A stretch of DNA of 64,000 bases from Planctomycetota bacterium (GTDB taxonomy: Bacteria > Planctomycetota > UBA1135 > GCA-002686595). The notes beneath the pieces were generated by a model, which saw only the letters and a program-made list of their open reading frames with translations, was not told the DNA's origin and did no database searches. The translations under genes were made by a program, and so were the position numbers. Shown one piece after another: positions 15,338 through 24,896 of the stretch (the stretch's first letter is position 1; each line of letters begins with the position of its first letter). The stretch spans positions 62,001 to 126,000 of the forward strand of contig JABACD010000011.1 in NCBI GenBank assembly GCA_014237855.1, given 5' to 3'.

Positions 15338-17716
15338 ATGAAAATGGACCAACTGAGAGAGAAGAGACACGGTTCTGCGCTGATTCCAGCGCTGATGGTT
15401 GTGTCATTAGTGGCAATGCTTGGACTCTCCATGCTGCACGCCACCCTGAACGGGTCACGTGTCGTCAACTACCAAGGCGATGAGTATCGGCTGACGAGCG
15501 CTGTGGAGAGCGTCGGGATCATCGCCACTGACATGCTCTGGTCTGGCTACCTGGCCGAACCGGAGCAAGGCGGTGCCGCCGGGAACATTGCCAGCTTCCG
15601 AAGCTACCTGGATGAACTGGGACTGGAGGACTCGGGAGTTGGTGGACCTCCGGGTGCTGAGGAGGGCTTGGACCTCTCCACGCTGGCAGAAATTCCCGGC
15701 GCTGACGGAGGGAACCCCGAGTTTGACCAGGTCAACATCGATGCTCTACGCATCGTGCGAAGAGATGATGGGGTCTCTACTCAGCTCTACGTCACGGTCT
15801 CTGCGAGTACCAACCGTGGTCAGGGGATCATCAACCCCGTCCTGAATCGAGCAATTCAACTGGTCTACACCATCGAGCCAGAGCAGTTCGCAGGCTTTGA
15901 ATACGGAGTACTTGCGAACAACGTCAACTGCATCTTTTGCCACACGGTGGTCGACTCCACGGATCGTTACTTCAACCTGGATCCGAACGAGTACGGGACC
16001 TTTGACCGGGTCAAGGTTGGGACCCTCGAGAGCCTGATGATCCGGGATGACGGCGATGGCCGTCCCGGTGTGCTGAACCACTGGGATGCTGACTCTTACA
16101 TTGCAGGCTCCCTTCACATGCGCGGAAGCCTCACGGATCACGACGGAAACCTCATCACCAGCAACTGGTCAGAGAAGACCTTTCAATCGTTCCAATATGA
16201 CGATGATGGTCACCTCATGGAGGATGGCTACGGTGATCTCTCGCCCTCTCCCTTCTCGCCGCCAGTCGATCCGACCGAGCCAGGCTCGAATATCTACTTC
16301 GACTACCCGACTGACTACGCGAGCATGCCGGATGGCAATCTACCGATCGAGTTCCCTCCCCCCTTTCCCGATGACGGTGGAATGGACCCGGCCACGGGCC
16401 TTCCAGATCCCGATAGCGTGGGGAACAAGCAAGTTGACCCGCTGGAATTCCAAACGATCGCAGCCGATGCCGAGGGTGCAATCGTGGCAGGAATCGTAAA
16501 TGTGACCGATCCGAGCTTTGTGATCGACACGGCCACTGAGTACGCAGCGGCTCTCTTCCAGGGGAATGTCTCTGGCCTGCAGTCGTCCACGAGCGGAAAT
16601 GTGATCCTCTCGGGCACGGAACAGAACCCGATCGTTATCGACGGCACCATTGCCATCGATGGAGACGTCGTCATCAATGGCTACGTGAAGGGAGATGGCA
16701 CCATCCTCGCCAGTGGAAACATCTATGTCCCGACCGACCTGCGCTATCTCGATGGCAAGAGCTACCTGGCGGGCGATGATCCTGGTAGGCCGACCGGACC
16801 ACGGACGTTCGGGATTGCGCAGGATGGCACCAAGAATGCCCTGGGACTTGCTGCTGGTGGCAACATGCTGCTCGGTGATTACCTCAAGCCTGCTGTCTAT
16901 ACCGCGCCGGGCCCCTGGGAGATCATCGACGGCTCGGCCGATGGTGATTGGAACTTCGCCCTCGCTGAGCTCTCTCTCTTCAATCGAACCGAATGGGCGA
17001 AGACCCAGCAGCTATTGCCGGGCGCGGGTGACGACCAGCTTGATCCAAGCACCTGGTCCGTTCCCAACCCCAGCTATGTAGCCCCAGATCCGGACACAGG
17101 AGCCCCTTACGTTCCGAGGTACTACAACTTTGGAGAGAACGACGAGATCCCTGTGTACAACCTCGGCGATATCTACTTCGACCCCACCTCAGGAACCTGG
17201 CGTGGGGACTCGGAGGTACCTCTCAAGTGGGACGACGACATGCTCAGCATCTGGGACCCCAATGATGCGAGTAACCCAAACCTCTTCGATCCCGTGAGTG
17301 GCGATGCCCTGGCAGCGGTTCTACAGCTGACCCCCACCGGAGGCTGGCTCTCCGATGAGATGCAGAAGGCTGCCATGGAGTACTTCGAGACCCAGCACAC
17401 CTGGGACACTCCCATGGAGATCGATGGCTTGCTCTACACGAACAATGCGATCTTCGGCATCGTCCACACCAACGACACGATGCGCGGGCAGCTGCAGGTG
17501 AATGGGTCGATCGTCTGCCCGGACCTCGGAGTTCTGGCCCCTGGCCACAAGTACTTGCCGGGGATCGGCACACCAAGCAACCCGCCAGGTTCCCCCTACA
17601 AGGTGGGTCTTCGGCTGAACTATGACAAGCGCACCAAGGACATGCTCAACGTGACCAACAACAACCAGGTCACCATCAAGCGGACTCTATGGGCCCCCCA
17701 GGTGAATATGCTCTAG
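15338..17716 (+). CDS. PilX-like pilus-associated protein with CxxCH heme motif
   Basis: 792 residues from the ATG at 15338, which has GGGGAAG just before it; ATGs at 15257 and 15302 are in frame. The N-terminus (REKRHGSALIPALMVVSLVAMLGLSML) has the PilX-type prepilin look: basic leader, Gly12 as cleavage residue, hydrophobic helix, no Glu5. Near residue 198 the sequence NCIFCHT is a CxxCH c-type heme attachment motif (Cys198, Cys201, His202). Residues about 420-470 are short beta-repeats (VILSG, IVIDGTIAIDGDVVINGYVKGDGTILASGNIYV) like a right-handed beta-helix or bactofilin-like stack. The rest is Asp/Pro/Tyr-rich and extracellular in character, with no match I recognise. It is the third gene of the prepilin cassette. 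Heme attachment and any redox role are inference. Confidence 0.85.
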   Translation: MKMDQLREKRHGSALIPALMVVSLVAMLGLSMLHATLNGSRVVNYQGDEYRLTSAVESVGIIATDMLWSGYLAEPEQGGAAGNIASFRSYLDELGLEDSGVGGPPGAEEGLDLSTLAEIPGADGGNPEFDQVNIDALRIVRRDDGVSTQLYVTVSASTNRGQGIINPVLNRAIQLVYTIEPEQFAGFEYGVLANNVNCIFCHTVVDSTDRYFNLDPNEYGTFDRVKVGTLESLMIRDDGDGRPGVLNHWDADSYIAGSLHMRGSLTDHDGNLITSNWSEKTFQSFQYDDDGHLMEDGYGDLSPSPFSPPVDPTEPGSNIYFDYPTDYASMPDGNLPIEFPPPFPDDGGMDPATGLPDPDSVGNKQVDPLEFQTIAADAEGAIVAGIVNVTDPSFVIDTATEYAAALFQGNVSGLQSSTSGNVILSGTEQNPIVIDGTIAIDGDVVINGYVKGDGTILASGNIYVPTDLRYLDGKSYLAGDDPGRPTGPRTFGIAQDGTKNALGLAAGGNMLLGDYLKPAVYTAPGPWEIIDGSADGDWNFALAELSLFNRTEWAKTQQLLPGAGDDQLDPSTWSVPNPSYVAPDPDTGAPYVPRYYNFGENDEIPVYNLGDIYFDPTSGTWRGDSEVPLKWDDDMLSIWDPNDASNPNLFDPVSGDALAAVLQLTPTGGWLSDEMQKAAMEYFETQHTWDTPMEIDGLLYTNNAIFGIVHTNDTMRGQLQVNGSIVCPDLGVLAPGHKYLPGIGTPSNPPGSPYKVGLRLNYDKRTKDMLNVTNNNQVTIKRTLWAPQVNML

Positions 17717-17741
17717 GGAGGAGAACCAGAGAGATGGGGAC

Positions 17742-17772
17742 GAGGGCCGAGCATGCATGCTGTTCGGCCCTC
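17742..17772. terminator. Hairpin between convergent prepilin cassette and trxB
   Basis: GAGGGCCGA (17742-17750) pairs perfectly with TCGGCCCTC (17764-17772); the loop contains a CATGCATG palindrome. It follows the prepilin cassette stop by 25 bases and faces the end of trxB, so it can serve both strands. The plus strand continues ATTAGTTG, only weakly T-rich. Confidence 0.5.
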
Positions 17773-17853
17773 ATTAGTTGAGGGCTCTCTGCTCACGAGG
17801 CTGGCGAGTGATCGCCGCCCAAGGACCTCCCTCGCCGGCCCTCTCGGAGCGAA

Positions 17854-18786
17854 TCAGGCTTCCTGCTGGTCGAGCCAGCGCTCGGCGTCAATGGCCGCCA
17901 TGCAGCCGGTTCCTGCGGCCGTTACCGCCTGGCGATACTCGTGATCCATGACATCTCCAGCGGCGAAGACACCCTCCACCGAGGTGTTGGTACCGTCATG
18001 AACCACGATGTAGCCGTTCTCGTCCAGCTCGAGCTTCCCCTCGAAGATCTGGCTGTTCGGTGTGTGGCCGATCGCGACGAAGAGTCCCTCGCAGGACACC
18101 TCGGTGCGCTCGCCGTTGACGGTGTCAAGCAAGACGGCAGCACGGATCTTTCCGTCTTCGCCGGCCAGAATGTCCTCGACCGTCTTGTTCAGGAGCCACT
18201 CGATCTTGTCGTTCTTGCGGGCACGATCCAGCATGATCTCCGAGGCACGGAACACCTCGCGGCGGTGAACGACAGTGACCTTGCTCGCGAAGCGCGTCAG
18301 GAACTGAGCTTCCTCCATCGCTGTGTCACCACCACCGATGACCAGCACCTCCTTGTCAGGATAGAAGGCACCATCACAGGTCGCACACGCGGAAACGCCG
18401 CGCCCCATCAGCTTGGTCTCACTCTCGAGCCCCAGGAGACGAGCACTCGCGCCTGTCGACACGATGATCGCCTTGGCCTGGCACTCACCGAAATCTGACT
18501 TGATCGTGAATGGTCTTGAGCTGAAGTCAACCTCGTGCACCGTCTCCATTCGAATGTCGGTGCCAAAGCGCTCAGCCTGAGCCTTGAACTCCTCCATCAT
18601 GGCAGGCCCCATGATGCCCTCTGGATAACCAGGGTAGTTCTCCACGTCTGTCGTGATGGTCAGCTGACCACCAGGCTGCATCCCCTGAAACAAGATCGGC
18701 TTCAGGTTTGCACGGGCAGCGTAGATTGCTGCGGTGTAACCCGAGGGGCCGGAACCAATGATAACGACGTCGTGAAGTTCAGACAT
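17854..18786 (-). CDS. trxB: Thioredoxin reductase
   Basis: FAD/NADPH flavoenzyme that reduces thioredoxin in the cytoplasm, 310 residues, the normal low-molecular-weight bacterial size. The FAD dinucleotide-binding motif GSGPSG (11-16), the redox-active CATC (Cys134, Cys137), the NADPH-binding [10 protein letters not shown] (151-160) and the C-terminal [10 protein letters not shown] motif are all present. The ATG at 18786 begins [13 protein letters not shown] with no extension. Transcribed alone; its promoter lies in the 134-base gap shared with the divergent IMPase-family gene. Confidence 0.97.
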   Translation of the reverse strand: MSELHDVVIIGSGPSGYTAAIYAARANLKPILFQGMQPGGQLTITTDVENYPGYPEGIMGPAMMEEFKAQAERFGTDIRMETVHEVDFSSRPFTIKSDFGECQAKAIIVSTGASARLLGLESETKLMGRGVSACATCDGAFYPDKEVLVIGGGDTAMEEAQFLTRFASKVTVVHRREVFRASEIMLDRARKNDKIEWLLNKTVEDILAGEDGKIRAAVLLDTVNGERTEVSCEGLFVAIGHTPNSQIFEGKLELDENGYIVVHDGTNTSVEGVFAAGDVMDHEYRQAVTAAGTGCMAAIDAERWLDQQEA

Positions 18787-18920
18787 GTTGTGCGCAGGGC
18801 GGTGTCAGGGAGTCCAGGAGAGCTAGATTCAGATGCCGGAGGGGGTGGCGCCGGTCATCAGGGCGGAATAGCTTAGCGACCAACGCGCCCCACGGCGATG
18901 GTCCCGCACCCCTACCAGAC

Positions 18921-19958
18921 ATGAACTCAAACGAGACCACGGCTGACTCGATATTGGACTGGGAAGAGCCCCTGATGGAGCTCGCCGCCCGCATCCGGGA
19001 TGCTGCCCTGGGCCACCTCCGAGGCGGTCCCGCGCCAACACGAGTTGACCGACCGGTCTCCCAGGGAGTCGGGGACGTCACCTATGCCCTGGATCGCGCC
19101 ACCGAACTGGCGGCTGAAGAGTGGCTGCAAGAAGCCGGCAGACGCTCCTGCCTGTCTCTGTTCAGCGAGGATGCGGGCTGGAGGCACGTCGGCCCCGACG
19201 ACTCCGGGGACCTCGTAGAGCTCCCCGGCTTCCAGCATGGCGGACCTAGAGTGGTCCTCGATCCCGTGGACGGCACCCGCAACTTGATGGCGGACCTGCG
19301 CTCGGCCTGGACAGTGATCGCACTGGCCGGAGCGGGTACTGAGGAGCCCCGGCTCTCCGAGGTCGAGCTGGGTCTCGTGGCTGAGCTGCCCGACTCACGT
19401 GCAGCCCGTTTTCGGATCCTGTCTGCTCGCCGTGGGGCCGGCGCATTCCTGGAAGAGCATGAGCTGAGCGGGGCGGTCCACGCTGCCAGGCAGCCACTTC
19501 ACGCTGACAACGACGACCGGGTCGACCATGGCTACTTCAGCTTCTTTCGCTACACCCCCGCCCTACGCCCCATGCTGGCGGAACTCGAGGCCGACTTCTT
19601 CCAGCGTCTCGAAGCTCAAGAGGGCGCAGATCCTCGTCACTGCTTCGATGATCAGTACATCTCCAACGGTGGTCAGTTGGTCCTGCTTGCACTCGGCAGC
19701 TACCGCTTCATTGCTGACCTGAGGGCCGACCTTGCTCCTCGTATCGAGAGTAGCTGCACCACATCGAAGCCCTATGACTGCGCAGGCGCCATCCTGGTCG
19801 CAAGGGAAGCCGGCTGCATCCTGCATGATGCTGAAGGAGGCCAGGTCGACTTTCCCCTTGATGGTGTCACGCCGGTCTCATTCGTCGGTTACGCGAACGC
19901 AGCCACGGCCGACCGAATCTCCCCGCACCTCTTGAGGGCTCGCCAGGAGGCCCTCTAG
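18921..19958 (+). CDS. Inositol monophosphatase/FBPase-superfamily phosphatase
   Basis: 345 residues with the metal-dependent phosphatase signature of the Li-sensitive superfamily: SED near residue 82 (metal-binding acidic residue), DPVDGTRNL (from about 114) and the C-terminal KPYDCAGAILVAREAG (about 283-298), the counterpart of WDxAAG. Substrates in the family include inositol monophosphate, fructose-1,6-bisphosphate and 3'-phosphoadenosine 5'-phosphate (PAP); sequence alone does not choose. It is longer than SuhB (267) because of inserts around the first motif and the middle (QEGADPRHCFDDQYIS). Four-base overlap with the convergent ABC permease gene. Cytoplasmic, no signal peptide. Confidence 0.85.
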   Translation: MNSNETTADSILDWEEPLMELAARIRDAALGHLRGGPAPTRVDRPVSQGVGDVTYALDRATELAAEEWLQEAGRRSCLSLFSEDAGWRHVGPDDSGDLVELPGFQHGGPRVVLDPVDGTRNLMADLRSAWTVIALAGAGTEEPRLSEVELGLVAELPDSRAARFRILSARRGAGAFLEEHELSGAVHAARQPLHADNDDRVDHGYFSFFRYTPALRPMLAELEADFFQRLEAQEGADPRHCFDDQYISNGGQLVLLALGSYRFIADLRADLAPRIESSCTTSKPYDCAGAILVAREAGCILHDAEGGQVDFPLDGVTPVSFVGYANAATADRISPHLLRARQEAL

Positions 19959-21673
19959 CCGCGGTCGCGGGCCACGTCGAAGCGCTTCAACATCCACCCA
20001 CCAACGAGCGCCAGGAAGGCGTCGATCAGCAGCAGCATCGCAAAGGCGAAGCCTGTGGAGAGCCAGATGGCCTGCACCTCTGTCATATCGGTCAGCTCGG
20101 GCCCAACCAGGAAGATCATGAAGCCCACCGAGCCCACCAGGCCCAAGAAGATCGCCATCAGGGCAATCCTGACCGAGAGCAGCACAATCGCGCGCCCAGC
20201 GTGATGCAGGCTGCCCTCCTGACCAGGAACGAATCGAACCGGCGCGAAGAGATAGACAGCGTTGTCCACGGCCAGCCAGGCAAACGTGAGAAAAGGAAGA
20301 GCCAGGAGTATCAGCAGCGCCTCGACATGAAACGCCTGCAGAGCAATGAGGCGGACGATGAGAGCTGCAGACAGGAGGCTGCTGATCAAGAAGACCTGGG
20401 GCAACAAGGTGCCTATGAAGATGCGTACGTTGGAGACCGGCCAGGACTTGATCTGAACCATCCGATCAAGATCCGAGCGGAAGTCGAAGCGTAGCGCGCC
20501 TCCGAGATAGGTGATTCCCAGCAGGGCAATCAAGCCAGAGCCACCCAACACCTCCTCCATGCCTGGCTCCCCGCGCTGGACATTGCCCAACATGAAGGTG
20601 ACGCCCATGGTTACCAGGGTGACGATCAGGACGCCGACCAGCAGGGTTCCACGCGCCTTGCGAATGACCGAGATCAGCTTCACCCAGGCGATTGCACCCA
20701 TTTTCCCACTGCCAAAGAGCCGCGGAAGCTGCCAGCCCACCGTTCGTTCGGATGCCTTACCACCGGTGAAGACACCTCCACGACGTAGCTGAGTCAGCCT
20801 CTTGGAAACGGCCTCCGAGGTCTCGAGTGAGTTCTCGCGATAGTCGAATGGAAGGCGTGCGGTTACCTCGTAGAGAATCAGGCCAAGGCTCACACAGATC
20901 CCACTCCACATGGAGAACTCCGAGAGGGTCGTTGCGGTCATCATGCCTGCCCATGGCCGCAGCGGTAAGAGCAACAGGTCGACCGTGGGACTGAGCATCA
21001 GCTCCTTGCCACGACCAAGCAAGTCCGTACTACCGAAGAGGAACTCGGTGAAGCGGCTCCCGAGCAGCACCGACATGAGCAGCAACCAGACCGCAATACC
21101 CAGAAGGACCCGAAACCCGGTCATTCCCCGAAAGCGGAACAGGTTCCCCAGTCGGCTGGAGGTACTCCCCATGATCAGCGAGAAGGCCTGCCTCAGGACC
21201 CCCAGGGTCAGGACGGAGGTCATCCCTCCGAGAAAGCCAAAGATCGGATTCGGCATCCGATGAAAGGTGATCAGGGCCAGCACGATTGCGCCGAACAGGG
21301 TCCGGAACATGTCCACCACCATTCGATAGCGAACAAGGTCACTCCTGGAGAGCGGGGCCGAGAACAGCCGTTCGATCTCCTGCCTTGGCAGGTACACCCC
21401 ACGAACCGAGGCAGCCGAAATCACATTCAAGGTCACGAAGATGCCCAGCCCAAGCTGGGTCCAGCGTTCGATCATCGCCGGGTCTGTGCTCTCACTTCCG
21501 GAGAAGGCGCCGCGACCGACCACGAGGGTGAGAATCCAGCCAGTTCCCAGCACCCCCCCCACCAGGGCGTAGAAGCACCCCAGGACACTCTTGAACTTTC
21601 GTAGCTGACGCTGGACCCCCCCGCGCAGCTTCATCAAGGCCAGGGTTCTTAGGGCTGGATTCCCGAGGATCAC
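19955..21673 (-). CDS. ABC transporter membrane protein
   Basis: 572-residue polytopic membrane protein with roughly ten to twelve hydrophobic segments, two blocks of them separated by a cytoplasmic region near 260-330 (SLETSEAVSKRLTQL). An N-terminal amphipathic start (MKLRGGVQRQLRKFKSVLG) resembles ABC-2 exporter subunits. The pairing is firm because its ATG overlaps the ATPase stop by four bases. The substrate is unknown; ABC-2 type exporters of this large, two-block type often handle antibiotics, lipids or polymers. No duplicated permease gene is adjacent, so a homodimer is likely. Confidence 0.83.
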   Translation of the reverse strand: MILGNPALRTLALMKLRGGVQRQLRKFKSVLGCFYALVGGVLGTGWILTLVVGRGAFSGSESTDPAMIERWTQLGLGIFVTLNVISAASVRGVYLPRQEIERLFSAPLSRSDLVRYRMVVDMFRTLFGAIVLALITFHRMPNPIFGFLGGMTSVLTLGVLRQAFSLIMGSTSSRLGNLFRFRGMTGFRVLLGIAVWLLLMSVLLGSRFTEFLFGSTDLLGRGKELMLSPTVDLLLLPLRPWAGMMTATTLSEFSMWSGICVSLGLILYEVTARLPFDYRENSLETSEAVSKRLTQLRRGGVFTGGKASERTVGWQLPRLFGSGKMGAIAWVKLISVIRKARGTLLVGVLIVTLVTMGVTFMLGNVQRGEPGMEEVLGGSGLIALLGITYLGGALRFDFRSDLDRMVQIKSWPVSNVRIFIGTLLPQVFLISSLLSAALIVRLIALQAFHVEALLILLALPFLTFAWLAVDNAVYLFAPVRFVPGQEGSLHHAGRAIVLLSVRIALMAIFLGLVGSVGFMIFLVGPELTDMTEVQAIWLSTGFAFAMLLLIDAFLALVGGWMLKRFDVARDRG

Positions 21674-22557
21674 GGGCGCAAATCGAAGGAAGGGTCAGCG
21701 GGATCAGGGGGGCCGTCGGTTGCGGCAATGAAGATCTCCTCCAGACTTGTGTCGCTGCTATCCGCATGGAGAGCACGCGCCTCATCGAGGCTACCGTGGA
21801 ACACCATGCGACCCCTGTTGATGATCAGCAGGGTGTCAGCCAGTTCCTCGATCAGCTCGAGCAGGTGGGATGAGAGGATCACAGCAGCTCCGTCAGCTGC
21901 CACCTTGGATATGGCATCCTTGGCTGCGCGAATTCCGCGCGGATCAAGCCCTGAGAGAGGCTCGTCCATCAAGACCACCTGGGGGTGGGCTATCCAGGCA
22001 CAGCTGAAGGCAAGCTTCTGACGCATCCCGCGAGAGAGCTCGCCTCCAAGCGCATTGCGCTTCTCGCTCAGCTCGAACTGCTCCAGCAGACCCTCGCTCT
22101 CCAGCCTCCAATCGGAGATTCCATAGAGCTGGGCGGTGAACTGAAGGTGCTCGAATACTGTCAGTGTCTCGAAAGGCTGTGGATCATCGGGCACCCATGC
22201 CAGGCACTTCTTGGCCTCGACCTCTTCCTTGGCAAGGTTGAATCCGCCGACCTCAACAGATCCTTCCTGGAGTGGTAGCACACCGACAATCGAGCGAAGG
22301 GTCGTGGTCTTACCAGCACCATTGGGGCCGACCAGCCCAAGGATCTCACCAGCTCGAACCTCGAAGCTGAGGTCCTCCACGGCGATCGTGTCCTCATACC
22401 TCTTCGAGAACCCGCTCACCCTCAGGGCAACTGGCCCCGGCTCGCTGGAGTCGAGCTGATTCCCAGCTTGTTTCAGCAGGGAGTTCTCGAGGCCCCGCTC
22501 TGGCCCCTCCTCATCACCTGGCGAGCTGGGCGTCCCGACCTCCCCTGGGCTAGCCAC
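21670..22557 (-). CDS. ABC transporter ATP-binding protein
   Basis: 295 residues; an unusual 40-residue Ser/Glu/Gly-rich leader precedes the ATPase core, so a later start is possible (none is obvious in frame with a good ribosome site). Walker [10 protein letters not shown] (77-85), the ABC signature LSRGMRQK, Walker [13 protein letters not shown] and the H-loop SSHLLE are intact. It powers the membrane protein encoded immediately downstream (ATGA overlap). The CcmA/NatA-like arrangement indicates an ABC-2 type exporter. Confidence 0.93.
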   Translation of the reverse strand: MASPGEVGTPSSPGDEEGPERGLENSLLKQAGNQLDSSEPGPVALRVSGFSKRYEDTIAVEDLSFEVRAGEILGLVGPNGAGKTTTLRSIVGVLPLQEGSVEVGGFNLAKEEVEAKKCLAWVPDDPQPFETLTVFEHLQFTAQLYGISDWRLESEGLLEQFELSEKRNALGGELSRGMRQKLAFSCAWIAHPQVVLMDEPLSGLDPRGIRAAKDAISKVAADGAAVILSSHLLELIEELADTLLIINRGRMVFHGSLDEARALHADSSDTSLEEIFIAATDGPPDPADPSFDLRP

Positions 22558-22943
22558 GAGATGCCAACCGCCCCATGAACCGGTGCGCTGAAGCGCTGGA
22601 GAGCTGCCCGATCACCTCCCGAATCCGGCCACGCTGAACCCCTGACACTTCATCTCCGCAGATGGTGTCGAGCTTGCCTGCGGACATCCAGCCAATGCGG
22701 TACCTGGCCATATATCTCACTCCCACCTTGGTAGGAAGTCTCTTCTCTGGAGGTCAATCGAGGGATTGCGGGGCACCCGGGCGGGAACTTCCACATGATG
22801 GCAGAGAGAGTACTTTCCCTTCGCCAAGGCTGCCACAGGAGTCCTGCTCCTTCCTGAGCCCGCCCTGTGACCTGTTGACACCTGGACAGCCAACGCGCCT
22901 GATGAGCCGGTGTGCCCAGGTCCCAGAGCCACCACCACCGCCC
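22558..22943. other. Intergenic region between divergent ABC ATPase and glycerophosphodiesterase genes
   Basis: A plus-strand frame is open here from 22662, but the translation is Pro/Ser/Cys-rich and does not look like protein, so I start the diesterase at 22944. A TATATC stretch (22711-22716) could belong to a promoter, but no matching -35 box is seen at proper distance. No hairpin or repeat stood out. Confidence 0.35.
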
Positions 22944-23669
22944 ATGCAGGACTTCCAGCTCGTCGCCCACCGGGGCTATCCCAATCGCTTTCCTGATAAT
23001 TCCCTGATGGGGATCCAGGCAGCCCTGAATGCGGGAGCTGAGTTCCTGGAGATCGATGTGCAGCTCTCCACCTCTGGAACCCCCTGGCTCTTCCATGACG
23101 AGACTCTCGATCGGGTCTGTGGACGGGAGGGCCGGCTGGTGGACCTCGACGATCGTGAAATCAGCCAGCTCCGAGCCTCCGAGGCAGCGCGCTTTGGCGA
23201 CCAGTTCGCTGAGGAGCGGATCGCCTCGCTGGTCGACGTGGCCCGAGAGCTCAGCGTCCGGCCGAATGTCTTCACATTCGTGGAGATCAAACCAGTGGCC
23301 GTCGAGGCCTTCGGTGCGGAGCAAGTTGTCGACGCCGTGGCCGGCTGCCTCCAGGATCTGATGGGGCAGATCACGATCATCTCCTTCTCCATCGACTGCC
23401 TGCGTGCAGTCAGTGAGCGCACCCCCCATTCCTACGGATTGATCCTGGAGAGCTGGGGTCAGGTCGAGACTGATCTGACCCGAGTCGGAGGAAGCATCGT
23501 CTTCTGCAATCACGAGAAGCTGCCCTCAGCCAGCCAGATCGACCTCGACATGCAGCTGGCCGTCTACGAAGTCATCGACCCCGAGCTAGCAATGGAGCTC
23601 GGTAGGCGAGGAGCCCACTTCGTTGAGACGTTTGCCTACCCCGAGATGAGCGCGGCGCTTGGTCGCTAA
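22944..23669 (+). CDS. Glycerophosphodiester phosphodiesterase
   Basis: Hydrolyses glycerophosphodiesters to sn-glycerol 3-phosphate and an alcohol. The 241-residue form has the TIM-barrel GDPD motifs: AHRGYPNRFPDNS (catalytic His9, Arg10), EIDVQLS and FHDETLDRVCG (metal-binding Glu/Asp and second catalytic His), FVEIKP in the middle and AVYEVIDPELAMEL at the end. No signal peptide, so it is a cytoplasmic UgpQ-like enzyme. An ATG at 22902 is an alternative start. A glycerol-3-phosphate dehydrogenase gene follows after 14 bases, which fits breakdown of phospholipid head groups in one pathway. Confidence 0.9.
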   Translation: MQDFQLVAHRGYPNRFPDNSLMGIQAALNAGAEFLEIDVQLSTSGTPWLFHDETLDRVCGREGRLVDLDDREISQLRASEAARFGDQFAEERIASLVDVARELSVRPNVFTFVEIKPVAVEAFGAEQVVDAVAGCLQDLMGQITIISFSIDCLRAVSERTPHSYGLILESWGQVETDLTRVGGSIVFCNHEKLPSASQIDLDMQLAVYEVIDPELAMELGRRGAHFVETFAYPEMSAALGR

Positions 23670-23683
23670 GCGCAGACGAGCAC

Positions 23684-24868
23684 GTGCCCTCCATGGACTA
23701 TGACTTCGCCATCATCGGCGGTGGTATTCACGGCGTGGGCGTTGCCCAGAACGCGGCGACCGCTGGCTATCGGGTGCTGCTGCTAGAAGCTCGCGACCTC
23801 GCCGCAGGAACCTCCAGTAAGTCGAGCAAGCTGATCCATGGAGGTCTCCGCTACCTGGAGAGTTTCGAGCTCTCGCTAGTGCGTGAATCCTTGCGCGAGA
23901 GAGCGATTCTGCTGCGAGTTGCTCCACATCTGGTGAAGCTGGTGCCCTTTCACATCCCTGTCTACCGCGACACCAGCCGTCGCCCTTGGCAGGTACGAGC
24001 AGGCCTCTCACTCTATGCCCTGCTGGCCACCGACTTCGAGACCGGGAGCTTCTCGAAGCTCCCGCGCGGGGAATGGGCAGGTCTCGATGGGCTGAGGCTC
24101 GACGGACTCCAGGCTGTCTTCAGGTACTACGATGCCCAAACCGATGACGCCCAGCTGACCCGGGCCGTGATGCAGTCCGCGCTCGAGTCCGGAGCAACAC
24201 TCCACACCGGCGCAGAGCTCCTCGCAGGTGAACGCATCGAAGGGGGCTACCGCTTCGAGTACTCCCTCAACGGGGCCCTTCAGGAACACACCTCCACCTA
24301 CCTGATCAACGCTGCTGGCCCTTGGATTGAGCAAGTGCGCCGGCGCCTCTCCCCCGAGCTCCCCGGACTCAATATCGACCTGGTCCAGGGAACGCACATC
24401 GAACTACCAGGCCAGGTCACCCAGGGAATCTACTACACCGAGGCTCCAAGGGATCAGAGAGCCGTCTTCACGATGCCCTGGAAGGGCCACACGATGGTAG
24501 GAACCACGGAGCACTTCCACGTGGGCGACCCCGGAGACACAGCTCCAACCGACCAGGAAATCGAGTACCTGCAAGAGACCTACCTGGCTCACTTTCCAGA
24601 CGGCGACGCGACCGTCACTCACTCATGGTCTGGACTGCGTGTGCTACCCAGTGCAGAGGGTTCCGCATTCAAGAGGACTCGCGAGACCATCTATCGAATG
24701 GACGACCCGACCGATCCTCACTACCTCGGTATCTACGGTGGCAAGCTGACAGGCTATCGTGCGGCAGCCGAGCAGGTCATGAAGAAGCTGCTCGGCTCAA
24801 CCCAGCCCAAGCGCGACTTCGAGCACACGCGAGTGTTGCCACTGGGTGACGGCGCCAGCCCGGCCTGA
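23684..24868 (+). CDS. glpD: FAD-dependent glycerol-3-phosphate dehydrogenase, short form
   Basis: Oxidises sn-glycerol 3-phosphate to dihydroxyacetone phosphate, passing electrons to quinone. The FAD motif AIIGGGIHGVGVAQNAA (9-25) and GlpD/GlpA-type signatures GTSSKSSKLIHGGLRYLE and the C-terminal GLRVLPSAEG and GIYGGKLTGYR are present. At 394 residues it stops shortly after the last FAD motif and lacks the helical C-terminal domain of about 100 residues found in E. coli GlpD (501). The GTG at 23684 or the ATG at 23693 may be the start. Its substrate is the product of the diesterase encoded 14 bases upstream, so the two genes form a short glycerophosphodiester-catabolic operon. Probably a peripheral membrane protein. 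Confidence 0.9.
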   Translation: MPSMDYDFAIIGGGIHGVGVAQNAATAGYRVLLLEARDLAAGTSSKSSKLIHGGLRYLESFELSLVRESLRERAILLRVAPHLVKLVPFHIPVYRDTSRRPWQVRAGLSLYALLATDFETGSFSKLPRGEWAGLDGLRLDGLQAVFRYYDAQTDDAQLTRAVMQSALESGATLHTGAELLAGERIEGGYRFEYSLNGALQEHTSTYLINAAGPWIEQVRRRLSPELPGLNIDLVQGTHIELPGQVTQGIYYTEAPRDQRAVFTMPWKGHTMVGTTEHFHVGDPGDTAPTDQEIEYLQETYLAHFPDGDATVTHSWSGLRVLPSAEGSAFKRTRETIYRMDDPTDPHYLGIYGGKLTGYRAAAEQVMKKLLGSTQPKRDFEHTRVLPLGDGASPA

Positions 24869-24896
24869 AGCCGACACACAGTGCGGCTCGCCTGAC

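Noticed and set aside
14200..15468. 422-codon minus-strand frame across the PilW-like gene
   Set aside because: Antisense to a gene with a clear prepilin signal; no own motif.
22650..23513. 287-codon minus-strand frame across the glycerophosphodiesterase gene
   Set aside because: Antisense to a GDPD with intact catalytic motifs.
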